Source: an uncultured Bacteriovoracaceae bacterium
Lineage (GTDB): Bacteria; Bdellovibrionota; Bacteriovoracia; Bacteriovoracales; Bacteriovoracaceae
Assembly (NCBI GenBank): GCA_938034385.1
Contig: CALHLC010000017.1
Coordinates: 1 to 64,000 of the forward strand
Length of the DNA stretch: 64,000 nucleotides
Direction of reading: 5' to 3'
Numbering within the stretch: position 1 is the first letter of the stretch; each line of letters opens with the position of its first letter. The notes beneath the pieces are model-generated. The model was not told where the DNA came from. It saw only the letters and a program-made list of their open reading frames with translations, and searched no databases. This document shows, piece after piece, positions 18,396 through 26,444 of the stretch. The position numbers and the translations under genes are program-made.

Positions 18396-18430
18396 AAGGG
18401 TATTATCTCAATATTGAGATCAAGCATCAA
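18393..18430 (-). promoter_or_regulatory. Leaderless promoter with overlapping palindromic operator
   Basis: On the minus strand TTGATG (18430-18425), a 17-base spacer, GATAAT (18407-18402), six bases, then the GTG start codon at 18395. A perfect 16-bp palindrome ATCTCAATATTGAGAT (18405-18420) fills most of the spacer and runs into the -10, the position of a typical repressor site. It also spans the aroA stop codon. Confidence 0.6.
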
Positions 18431-19673
18431 GCGATTCATTCACTAGTAATAGTAAATGGTTCATAAAGTCAGGGTACGAAATCTCGATGTTTTTTAACTC
18501 ATTATGCTCAACCTGAGAAACAGATTCAATGGCTTGAGCGATAATTTGAGTCATTAATATTCTGTGATCAATGCTTTGTATTTTAGTAAACTTTTGGTAA
18601 TCACCTATGATTTTCAAATTGTTTCCTTCAATGCTAGCTGCAGGAAAAATCTGTGTGATTTCACTGAGCCTATTACTTTCTTTAAACTTAAGTTCTTGAA
18701 CTTGTTCAAGTTCTACACTTCCTTTTGAGCGAGAAAAAAGAAGACTCAAAATAGGGATCTCGTCTATAATTAAAGCAATTTTATCACTACCAATAGATTT
18801 AAGATTGTGTAGATTGGTTGAATAATCAATTTGAAGATCACCACATTTCTCTCCTAATACAAATTTTTCGTTTTCTACTTTTATATTCGCTCCCATTTCT
18901 TTAAGTAGATCAAGACTATAGGATCTAGTTGGATTTAATAAAATGTTTTTCAATGAAAGAGTCTTACCAGGTACGAGTAATCGATAAACAATTAAAAACA
19001 TTGCAGAAGAAAAATCTCCAGGGACTTTAACCTCAAAATCATTTAAGGCACTAGAGGGATGGAGTTGTATTTCACCTTGGTTAATATAAAGATCTGCACC
19101 TAATTGTTTTAAGAGTATTTCTGTATGATCACGACTTAGGATTTTTCCTTTAATGTTCACTTCTAAACCTTTTAGGTATGCAAATAACAAAACTGAAGAT
19201 TTAACTTGAGCACTCGCAATTTCTAATTCAATGAGATGACTTTTATGAGTGATTATTGGAGGAAAGATTCCTAGCGGTGGCATTCCCTGCTTAGATTTAA
19301 TTCTTGCTCCTAGTGAGTTCAAAGGTTTAATTATTCTCTTCATAGGTCTCTTTGAGAGACTGGCATCACCTATGAGTTTTGTACTGATTTCTTTAGCAGC
19401 TAATATTCCTGCTAATAACCTCATTGTAGTTCCAGAGTTTTCACAATTCAAAGGAACATGCAGATCTTTACTATAAGCATAACTGGAGTCAGTAATTAAA
19501 TATTGATCAGTTTTTTCAAAATGCATACCAAGCTTAGTAAGAACTCTGAGCGTAGTAGCTACATCTCTACCTTTATTTAAATTTCTAATTTTACATTGAG
19601 TTCCTATCAATGATGAAAAGAGTAGATATCTATGGCTAAGAGATTTATCCCCATCTATTGTTAATTCAATCAC
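18420..19673 (-). CDS. aroA: 3-phosphoshikimate 1-carboxyvinyltransferase (EPSP synthase) AroA
   Basis: The enzyme joins phosphoenolpyruvate to shikimate-3-phosphate, the step before AroC. At 417 residues it is of usual length. Motifs: GDKSLSHR near the N-terminus (PEP and substrate binding), NSGTTMRLLAG, LSKRPMKRIIKPL, AQVKSSVLLFAYL, PGDFSSAMFL, IIDEIPILSLLF and the ESNRL/K region KFKESNRLSEI. The start is GTG at 19673. It lies 11 kb from the rest of the aro genes and is the first gene before DUF6624 and the glycosyltransferase. Confidence 0.95.
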   Translation of the reverse strand: MIELTIDGDKSLSHRYLLFSSLIGTQCKIRNLNKGRDVATTLRVLTKLGMHFEKTDQYLITDSSYAYSKDLHVPLNCENSGTTMRLLAGILAAKEISTKLIGDASLSKRPMKRIIKPLNSLGARIKSKQGMPPLGIFPPIITHKSHLIELEIASAQVKSSVLLFAYLKGLEVNIKGKILSRDHTEILLKQLGADLYINQGEIQLHPSSALNDFEVKVPGDFSSAMFLIVYRLLVPGKTLSLKNILLNPTRSYSLDLLKEMGANIKVENEKFVLGEKCGDLQIDYSTNLHNLKSIGSDKIALIIDEIPILSLLFSRSKGSVELEQVQELKFKESNRLSEITQIFPAASIEGNNLKIIGDYQKFTKIQSIDHRILMTQIIAQAIESVSQVEHNELKNIEISYPDFMNHLLLLVNESLDA

Positions 19674-19750
19674 TCTTAATCAATATCATTTGGACAAGAA
19701 GAAATCGATACCTTAAAATTGCGTATTCATTTTAATAAAAGGATGTTGCT

Positions 19751-20677
19751 TTGAGTCAAAATAGAAGTTCTAAAGGTATTTGGATTTTAATAGGAATAGT
19801 TGCTCTATTTATGTTGATGTTTTTTCTCTTTGGACTATTTGCTATTAAAGGACTTAATAGTTCTTCAATATCATTAGATTCTAACAATCTATTAGAAAGT
19901 GTTGGAAGTAGTGATTCTCCAATAGCAGTTGTTGAAGTTAAAGGGGTGATTATGGAGTCTGATAAAACAATCAGGCTATTACATAAGGCAGAAAAAGATG
20001 ACTCAGTTAAAGCAATTATCTTAAGAATTGATAGTCCAGGTGGAGCAGTTGGTCCTACTCAAGAAATTTATGAAGAGATTATGAGGATAGATATTGAAAA
20101 ACCGATTTATGCAAGTTTTTCAAGTGTTGCAGCAAGTGGGGGATATTATCTAGGTTCTGCTTGTCGAAAGATATTCTCTAATGCTGGAACTATCACAGGC
20201 TCTATTGGTGTGATTATGCAATTTATGGATATGTCTAAGTTATATAAATGGGCAAAGATGAAACCTCAAACTATAAAGGCCGGTAAATATAAAGATATTG
20301 GTAATCCTGCCAGATCAATGACTAAAGAAGAAAAAGTTTTCATGGATAATATGATTACAAAAGTCCATAAACAATTCATTGATGATATTATGAGAAAGCG
20401 ATCACATGTTATTAAAAAAGATATCAATGAACTGGCCCAAGGCCAAATTTTTTCAGGTGAAGAAGCAAAAGAACTAGGGCTTGTCGATGAGGTTGCAGGA
20501 CTTTGGAAAGCTGGACGAATGATTCATGAAGAAATGCAATTTGATGGGAAATTTGACTTAAGATTTATTAAGAAAAAGAAGAAGTTCCAAATGATTAGTT
20601 TATTTGAGGATCTTGAAGAAGAAGCCAAGTTACTTCTTCACCAAACAGGTGAAACTCCAATGTTTCTTTACAAGTAA
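19751..20677 (+). CDS. sppA: Signal peptide peptidase SppA (S49), short form
   Basis: This membrane serine protease degrades leftover signal peptides. The 308-residue protein is the short, single-domain type: one transmembrane helix near residues 10-32, then IAVVEVKGVI, RIDSPGGAVG, the nucleophile region SSVAASGGYYLGSA (Ser129) and the general-base region IKAGKYKDIGNP (Lys181). The start is TTG at 19751 with AAAAGGA seven bases upstream. It is the first gene of an operon with lapB (0-base gap) and zupT (1-base overlap). Confidence 0.93.
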   Translation: MSQNRSSKGIWILIGIVALFMLMFFLFGLFAIKGLNSSSISLDSNNLLESVGSSDSPIAVVEVKGVIMESDKTIRLLHKAEKDDSVKAIILRIDSPGGAVGPTQEIYEEIMRIDIEKPIYASFSSVAASGGYYLGSACRKIFSNAGTITGSIGVIMQFMDMSKLYKWAKMKPQTIKAGKYKDIGNPARSMTKEEKVFMDNMITKVHKQFIDDIMRKRSHVIKKDINELAQGQIFSGEEAKELGLVDEVAGLWKAGRMIHEEMQFDGKFDLRFIKKKKKFQMISLFEDLEEEAKLLLHQTGETPMFLYK

Positions 20678-21919
20678 ATGCCAGATTTAAGTTTTTTAAA
20701 CTATGATTTTCTAAGTGAACATTTGCTCACAGTTTTAATCGTTATTGTCACAATTGTATTGTTTTATAATTACTTCTTAGATAAAAATAAAGTTGTAGGA
20801 CTTTCTAAAAAATATAAATCCTCTATTTATGAAAAACAGTCTCAGATATTTTTAAATGCAACTCATTATTTAATATCAGGAGAAAAAGACTTAGCAATAA
20901 AAGAATTTTTAAATGCTGTTGAAATTAATAAAGAGACAGTCGATACGTATCTTACCTTAGGACGATTATTTCGCTCTAATGGAGAAATAGATAAAGCCGT
21001 TAGTATCCATCGATCTATTGCAGCCAGAGAAGACATCCTTGAATCTACTCGTTTAGATGCATTAAAAGAGTTAGGTAAAGACTTTGAGAAGGGAGGTTTT
21101 TTAGATAAAGCCTTGTCGACTTATAAAGATGTTTTAGAGATGAATAAAGAACAGGTTGAAGTTATAAAATCGATGTGTCGTATTCTCGAAGATCTTGAAG
21201 AGTGGGAAGAAGCTCTGAAATATAGAAGATTATTATCAAATGTTTCGAGTGAAAATTACTCAGATACTATCTCACATATTTATGTGAAAATTGCGACAGA
21301 AAATCTAGAAGATGAGAAATACTCTGATGCTATGGAAAAGATAGAACAAGCTTTCAGATATGCACCAAGTATTTCTGCTAAAATCTTGCAATTAAAAATT
21401 TACTTGATTACTGGGAAGATGGATGCAGCTAAAGCCCTGACAGTTGAAGTTTTAAATGAACATGAAATGTTTTTAAGCTTTATGTTTCAAGATCTAGATA
21501 TTTTAAAAACTGATGACCAAAAACTGCGTGATTTATATTTTACACGTTTAAAAGAGTTAAAAGAGTTCTTTCTAGAAGCAGATATGAATGATGCTGATAA
21601 AAAAACTTCTGTGTTTTTATCTAGAGCGAAGATGATGAAAAACATGGGGAACCTTAAAGAAACCTATGATTATTTTAAGTCATGGATTGAAAAGAAAAAA
21701 GATACTTCTGAGATTGTAAAACTTGAATTTTTGAAAGTCTTAAGAGAATTGAAAAAAGATGAAGAGGCATTAATATTAGCAGATTCTTTAATTACCCAAT
21801 TACAAAAGACGTCTACAAATCATTTTTGTAAAAATTGTGGTTATAAATCAGATGCTGTTTTTTGGAGATGCCCACAATGTTTTGAATGGGAAACAATAAA
21901 CTTTAAGGTGAGTCTTTAA
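20678..21919 (+). CDS. lapB: LapB (YciM)-like TPR protein with rubredoxin-type zinc motif
   Basis: The 413-residue protein has an N-terminal membrane helix (LLTVLIVIVTIVLFYNYF), a series of tetratricopeptide repeats (AIKEFLNAVEINKETVDTYLTLG and following) and a C-terminal rubredoxin-like metal site CKNCGYKS..CPQCFEW. This is the LapB architecture (E. coli 389 aa). LapB acts with FtsH to set LpxC levels and so balances lipopolysaccharide synthesis. The start immediately follows the sppA stop. The KDO operon 14 kb away is consistent with an LPS-making cell. Confidence 0.9.
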   Translation: MPDLSFLNYDFLSEHLLTVLIVIVTIVLFYNYFLDKNKVVGLSKKYKSSIYEKQSQIFLNATHYLISGEKDLAIKEFLNAVEINKETVDTYLTLGRLFRSNGEIDKAVSIHRSIAAREDILESTRLDALKELGKDFEKGGFLDKALSTYKDVLEMNKEQVEVIKSMCRILEDLEEWEEALKYRRLLSNVSSENYSDTISHIYVKIATENLEDEKYSDAMEKIEQAFRYAPSISAKILQLKIYLITGKMDAAKALTVEVLNEHEMFLSFMFQDLDILKTDDQKLRDLYFTRLKELKEFFLEADMNDADKKTSVFLSRAKMMKNMGNLKETYDYFKSWIEKKKDTSEIVKLEFLKVLRELKKDEEALILADSLITQLQKTSTNHFCKNCGYKSDAVFWRCPQCFEWETINFKVSL

Positions 21920-22737
21920 TGGATGATTCCAATTTATATTTAGCTTTAGGCCTAACTGTTTTTGCCGGTCTTTCTACTGGAATAGGTAGTGCTCTTGCCT
22001 TTTTTACCAAAAGAACAAATACCAAAGCTTTATCAATCGCTCTTGGTTTTTCTGCTGGGGTGATGATTTATGTTTCCTTTGTAGAGATCTTCTTTAAGGG
22101 ACAAGCCCTATTAACAAAAGCTTATGGACTAAAACTTGGTTCTATTTATAATACCTTAAGTTTTTTTGCTGGGATTTTTCTAATCGCTATTATTGATAAG
22201 ATTATTCATAAGATAGGGATCGAAAACCCACATGAAGATATGATGATTGAAGATATGGATAATCCCGAAAAGAAACAAGATTATACTAAACTTTATAAAA
22301 CTGGTCTTGTGACTGCTTCAGCTATTGCTATTCATAATTTTCCCGAAGGGCTAGCAACATTTTTCTCGGCCATGCAAGATCCTTCAACAGGAATAATAAT
22401 TGCATTGGCTATAGCCATTCATAATATTCCAGAAGGGATCGCTGTATCTGTTCCTATTTATTATGCTACCGGTGATAGAAAGAAAGCGTTTTATTATTCG
22501 GTTCTATCAGGACTTTCAGAACCAATAGGTGGTTTAATAGGCTACTTCTTTTTATCTCAATTTATAGGAGATACATTAGTCGGGTGTATTTTTAGTGGAG
22601 TTGCGGGGATTATGATTTTTATCAGTCTCGATCAGTTATTACCTGCGGCCAGAGAGTATGGTGAACATCATTTATCTATTTATGGCTTGATTCTCGGTAT
22701 GGGAACAATGGCAGTTAGTTTACTTTTATTTATTTGA
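21919..22737 (+). CDS. zupT: ZIP family metal transporter ZupT-like
   Basis: The 272-residue polytopic protein has the ZIP signatures AIHNFPEGLATF in TM IV and AIHNIPEGIAVSVP in TM V, which bind zinc and other divalent metals during uptake, and a charged loop (IGIENPHEDMMIEDMDNPEKK) in the variable region after TM III. Typical ZupT length. It shares one base with the lapB stop (TAATG), so it is the third gene of the sppA operon. Confidence 0.93.
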   Translation: MDDSNLYLALGLTVFAGLSTGIGSALAFFTKRTNTKALSIALGFSAGVMIYVSFVEIFFKGQALLTKAYGLKLGSIYNTLSFFAGIFLIAIIDKIIHKIGIENPHEDMMIEDMDNPEKKQDYTKLYKTGLVTASAIAIHNFPEGLATFFSAMQDPSTGIIIALAIAIHNIPEGIAVSVPIYYATGDRKKAFYYSVLSGLSEPIGGLIGYFFLSQFIGDTLVGCIFSGVAGIMIFISLDQLLPAAREYGEHHLSIYGLILGMGTMAVSLLLFI

Positions 22738-22820
22738 TAGTAAATTAGGTCAGGATTCCTTGTTTTGACATTTATGTCTAGAATAATGTCGTTTAAGCCA
22801 GTTCTAGTTTCTTTACTCAT

Positions 22821-22849
22821 TTGACCAAGCAATGAGCAGCTAAGATAAT
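22821..22849 (+). promoter_or_regulatory. Promoter of the Bax-inhibitor-1-like gene
   Basis: TTGACC at 22821-22826 and GATAAT at 22844-22849 are separated by 17 bases, followed by AAGGAG and the ATG at 22869. This is a good sigma-70 type match. Confidence 0.6.
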
Positions 22850-22868
22850 ATAGATATAAGGAGTTTTT

Positions 22869-23573
22869 ATGCAAAATTTTGGATTTGAAGGAATTAAAGC
22901 TGAGTCATCTCAAAGAAGGAGCTTTCTTTTTAAAACTTATCTTCATGTTTTTTTAGCTTTAGTACTTTTTGTTTGTATGCAAGCCTTGATGTTTCAAACA
23001 GGTGTTGCCAATGTCATATTACAAAAAATGGCTGGAATTAATTGGTTGTTAATTTTAATGGCCTTTGGGATTTTATCATCTATGGCTTCACGAATGGCGT
23101 ATCAAGTAAAAACACTTGCTGGTCAATATATGGCCCTCATCGCATTTGTTTTCTTATGGGCAATTTTATCATTATCTTTGGTTTCTAACTTTTATTATGG
23201 CTCAGGTCATATGGTAAAAAATGCAGCTCTTTTAACTTTAATATCTTTTTCTCTTTTAACAATTGGAACATTTGTTACAAAGGTAAATTTTTCATTTTTA
23301 GGAGTTTTCTTAAGATGGATAGGTATTTTAGCTATTTCTTTAATTGTTGTTCAGATACTTGGACCAATGCTTTTTGGTGCTGGACTTAGTTTTGGGTTAG
23401 GGACTTGGTTTACTCTAATGATGATTGCTTACGCTGGAGGATCTATACTTTATAGTACTTCAAGAATTATGAGGGATTTTCCTGTAGATAAGCATGTTGC
23501 TGCTTCATTGGAATTATTCTCATCTATTATATTACTTTTTTGGTATATCTATAGTTACATGGGAAGAGATTAA
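22869..23573 (+). CDS. Bax inhibitor-1/YccA family membrane protein
   Basis: The 234-residue protein has about seven hydrophobic segments and BI-1 family features: RSFLFKTYLHVFLALVLF at the start, GTWFTLMMIAYAGGSILYSTSRIMRDFPVDKHVAASLELF near the end. Bacterial members (YccA, YbhL) are inner-membrane proteins. YccA modulates FtsH, which is notable next to lapB, though that link is inference. AAGGAG precedes the ATG, and a strong terminator follows. Confidence 0.9.
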   Translation: MQNFGFEGIKAESSQRRSFLFKTYLHVFLALVLFVCMQALMFQTGVANVILQKMAGINWLLILMAFGILSSMASRMAYQVKTLAGQYMALIAFVFLWAILSLSLVSNFYYGSGHMVKNAALLTLISFSLLTIGTFVTKVNFSFLGVFLRWIGILAISLIVVQILGPMLFGAGLSFGLGTWFTLMMIAYAGGSILYSTSRIMRDFPVDKHVAASLELFSSIILLFWYIYSYMGRD

Positions 23574-23584
23574 ATTATCAATTT

Positions 23585-23614
23585 AGCGGTTTTAAATCTT
23601 AAAACCGCTTTTTT
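23585..23614 (+). terminator. Intrinsic terminator
   Basis: AGCGGTTTTAA pairs with TTAAAACCGCT around a three-base loop (ATC), followed by six T. It lies 12 bases after the BI-1-like gene. Confidence 0.9.
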
Positions 23615-23765
23615 ATCTATTTATAATTCTGACAGGTCTTTGCCATTTTTTGTTCTCGTTTTTGCTAAGTTAGAAAAATAACAATTTTACTCATATTCAA
23701 ATTCATAAGATAAGTACCTATCATTTCAATAACTTAAACTTTATTTTTAAGTAATAAAAAAAAGC

Positions 23766-23779
23766 CAGTAAATTTACTG
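23766..23779 (+). promoter_or_regulatory. 14-bp perfect palindrome upstream of the coiled-coil lipoprotein gene
   Basis: CAGTAAATTTACTG lies 46 bases before the ATG at 23825 and just upstream of TATGAT (23788-23793), a possible -10. This is the position of an operator; no factor is identified. In AT-rich DNA the chance rate of such a palindrome is not negligible. Confidence 0.35.
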
Positions 23780-23824
23780 TCAGGGTTTATGATATTTATA
23801 CATTTTCAAATCGGAGAGATATAA

Positions 23825-25792
23825 ATGAAGTTTTCATTGAAATTATTAGTTCTTAGCTTATTCCTTAGTTCGTGTATGAATCAAGGAGTAAATACAGATA
23901 ATAACTTAGATACAAAACTAGAAGAAAAAGTAATTTCTGAGGATGCAGTACATGCAGCAGAATCTATTATACCTCACTCAGTTGCAGATGAGATCTTACA
24001 AGAAATTAAAGCCAATAATGATGAAGTCCTTGAAGTACAAGACGAGGAAAAAATTCAAAAATGTATTTTAACAAATTCTCAAATTTTAATCTTTCAAAGT
24101 ATTGGTGGTGAAGTTAACTTAAAAAAACTTGAATCATTTGAAGAAGGAATGTTATTTGAGCATTTATCCTTGATCTTAGACGAGGAAGCTTTAATTGAAG
24201 AACTTAAGAAGATTTGTTCTCTTGAAAACATTGAAGAAATGGAAGCATTTTTAGAGCGATCAAAAGTTGAAAAATTTGAAAAACTAGAGGGCGAGATAAG
24301 GTTAATAATTGCTCAGGAGGTAGATGATAAGAAGGAAAAATTTGAAGAGGCTGCAGATAAAATTTCTGAACTAAAAAGAAGAGGAGATTTAGTCGGTGCT
24401 GCAAGGTTAATGAAGTCTATAGAGAAACATGTAAAGCATAAAAGTCGAAAATTAAAATCTAATGCTGTTAAAAATCTTTTTAGAAAGATTAATAATAGAG
24501 AGGAATTATTAAGTAATATTGATGCTCAGCAAACGATTGCAAAAGATGCTGATGTTGAGGATAAAAAAGAGGCCATAGAGAAAATATCAAAGTCGGAACA
24601 AGACATTAAAGAGATTGAGAAGAAAAGAATTGCATTAAAGAAGATGCAAGATAAAATTTCTAAGTCTAAAGCAGAGATAGAAGAACGTAGAAAGAAAATG
24701 GTGAAGTTACGTCGAATAGAACTGAGACAAAGAAAAAAAGCAGGTAAAGCTGCTGATAAGAAAAAAGACCTTGAATTCAGAAAGAAGTTAGCAGAGATTA
24801 AGAGAAACAAATCAAAGAATAAAAAGAGTGAAGAAGAACTGAAGCTTAAGGTGGAGAGAAATCTAGAGAAACTTAAAAAGAACCAAGAGTTGAGAAAATC
24901 TTTAGCTGATAAACATAAGGACTTACAAAGTGTTTTTAAAAATAGTAAAGCAATAAAGATTAATACACTTAGTGCCGGGTTAACTCAAACAACGAAAGAA
25001 CAAGATCTTATTATTAATAAAAATAAATCCAGAGCTATTCATTCAAAACTTAATAAAACTAAAAATTTATTAATTAAGGCAAGGTTAAGCAATAAGAATA
25101 TTCTATTGCTTAAAGAGAACATTGAAGAATCAAAAAAGCTAATGAAATTAAGATCGAAACTTTCTAAGAAAGAATTTAGAGCTAGACTTTTAAAAATCTT
25201 AAAGGACAGACACGAAATCTTAAAAGTAGAGAATAACAAGATCGAAAATGAAGATCTTCCTAAAGCTCCTATTTTAAAAGATACAAAAGAAGAAGAGCAA
25301 AAGCGTGATAGAAAGTTACTAGAACTTAAGAAACGCAGAGATATAGAAAGAAAAAGAATCCAAGAACGAAGAGACAGAGAAGAAGATGACAGAGGTGAAG
25401 AAGAAGATAGAGACGAGGAAGAAGATAGAGATAAAGAAGAGGACAGAGACGAAAAAGAAGACAGAGACGTGGATAGAGACGAAGACAGAGACGAAGAAGA
25501 TAGAATGGAAGTCATAAAACCTCCTCGATTTGCTTGCTTACAAGCAATTCCTAAATGTAGACCAGGTTTTATAGCTCAAGATACAAGATCGGATAAAACA
25601 CAAGGATGCCCAAGATATGAATGCGTAGGTGGCGATGATGAAGGAGATGACTTTGAGTTTGGTCTTGAAGATCACGAGGCTGGTCAAGAATGTAGAGAGA
25701 AACTTGAGAGAATGAGGGCCGTAATGAGGTGTGGTTCTGAAACTATTCCTCGAATTGTGAACTTCAAAGGTTGTGATATAAAGTGTCTGTAA
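23825..25792 (+). CDS. Long coiled-coil lipoprotein with RD/E repeat tract and cysteine-rich C-terminus
   Basis: The 655-residue product has lipobox LSSC (MKFSLKLLVLSLFLSSC). It is organised as an acidic N-terminal region (20-140), then a very long Lys/Glu-rich helical region (about 140-500) that should form extended coiled coil, then a low-complexity tract near 510-560 built on RD and EED units, then a C-terminal domain with eight cysteines (FACLQAIPKC, QGCPRYEC, RCGSE, GCDIKCL). The anchor-rod-head layout resembles an envelope spacer or fibre. I know no named family. GGAGAG precedes the ATG. Confidence 0.82.
   Translation: MKFSLKLLVLSLFLSSCMNQGVNTDNNLDTKLEEKVISEDAVHAAESIIPHSVADEILQEIKANNDEVLEVQDEEKIQKCILTNSQILIFQSIGGEVNLKKLESFEEGMLFEHLSLILDEEALIEELKKICSLENIEEMEAFLERSKVEKFEKLEGEIRLIIAQEVDDKKEKFEEAADKISELKRRGDLVGAARLMKSIEKHVKHKSRKLKSNAVKNLFRKINNREELLSNIDAQQTIAKDADVEDKKEAIEKISKSEQDIKEIEKKRIALKKMQDKISKSKAEIEERRKKMVKLRRIELRQRKKAGKAADKKKDLEFRKKLAEIKRNKSKNKKSEEELKLKVERNLEKLKKNQELRKSLADKHKDLQSVFKNSKAIKINTLSAGLTQTTKEQDLIINKNKSRAIHSKLNKTKNLLIKARLSNKNILLLKENIEESKKLMKLRSKLSKKEFRARLLKILKDRHEILKVENNKIENEDLPKAPILKDTKEEEQKRDRKLLELKKRRDIERKRIQERRDREEDDRGEEEDRDEEEDRDKEEDRDEKEDRDVDRDEDRDEEDRMEVIKPPRFACLQAIPKCRPGFIAQDTRSDKTQGCPRYECVGGDDEGDDFEFGLEDHEAGQECREKLERMRAVMRCGSETIPRIVNFKGCDIKCL
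25370..25505 (+). repeat. Low-complexity RD/EED-coding repeat tract
   Basis: Units close to GAAGAAGATAGAGAC recur imperfectly about every 15-21 bases inside the lipoprotein gene, encoding alternating Arg-Asp and Glu-Glu-Asp. Such tracts vary in length by slippage. Confidence 0.7.
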
Positions 25793-25907
25793 CTGATTAA
25801 GTCAGTTCCCTTATAGCACATTTTTCCTTTCTTATTAAGCTATTAAGATCTATTTAAGAGTAAATATTAAAGTCCCGATTATTAAATAACATGATCGGGA
25901 GAATTCA

Positions 25908-26438
25908 TTGAAAAACCTTATTCAAATTATTTCATTATTACTGTTTTTTTCTTGTGGAGAGCTAAGTAGTACAAGTAATAAACCCTTTATAGAAGAACTA
26001 AGTCCTGATGATCCTAATACGGAAGTAGAAGTTCCTCGGGTTATAGAGAGAACTTTTCAAGTCACCTATCCTTGGGGACTTAGAGAAGGTTTGATTTATC
26101 AAAATGGAAGTGCTGAAATTATTCATTGTGGTAATTTATCAGATGAAGAAAAAATAGAAATCAGTGAGTTATTAAATATTGGGTTGCAAGATCACTTAAG
26201 TGGAAATGAAAGAAATGATCCATTAAGTACAACTGCTGATACTATCACAGATGATGATTGTCACAAGAGAGAGGTCTATATAAGAGAAGGAATTTATTCC
26301 ACTCACGAGCTTGATGATGTAAGAGGACATAGTATTGACTCTATTGTAAATTGTATAAATACAGATGGTGTGACTATAGATGAGAATGGTCCGTACTTTG
26401 CTATCAAATCAACTTGTGCTTTGTTAGAAAAATTATAA
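25908..26438 (+). CDS. Small lipoprotein of unknown function
   Basis: The 176-residue protein starts at TTG 25908, with GGGAG upstream, and has lipobox FFSC (MKNLIQIISLLLFFSC). The mature part has an acidic/proline-rich linker (EELSPDDPNTEVEVPR) and a domain of about 120 residues with four cysteines (IIHCGN, DDCHKR, VNCINT, STCALL), suggesting disulphides. No family recognised. It is transcribed alone and convergent with the AI-2E-type transporter gene, six bases downstream. Confidence 0.72.
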   Translation: MKNLIQIISLLLFFSCGELSSTSNKPFIEELSPDDPNTEVEVPRVIERTFQVTYPWGLREGLIYQNGSAEIIHCGNLSDEEKIEISELLNIGLQDHLSGNERNDPLSTTADTITDDDCHKREVYIREGIYSTHELDDVRGHSIDSIVNCINTDGVTIDENGPYFAIKSTCALLEKL

Positions 26439-26444
26439 TTAGGC

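Noticed and set aside
22767-22778. Palindrome GACATTTATGTC after zupT as a zinc-responsive operator
   Set aside because: It is short, lies downstream of zupT rather than upstream, and is not placed on the better promoter at 22821-22849.
25039-25515. Minus-strand serine-rich ORF of 158 codons
   Set aside because: It is the complement of the RD/EED repeat tract and coiled-coil coding sequence; the composition follows from that and there is no ribosome binding site.
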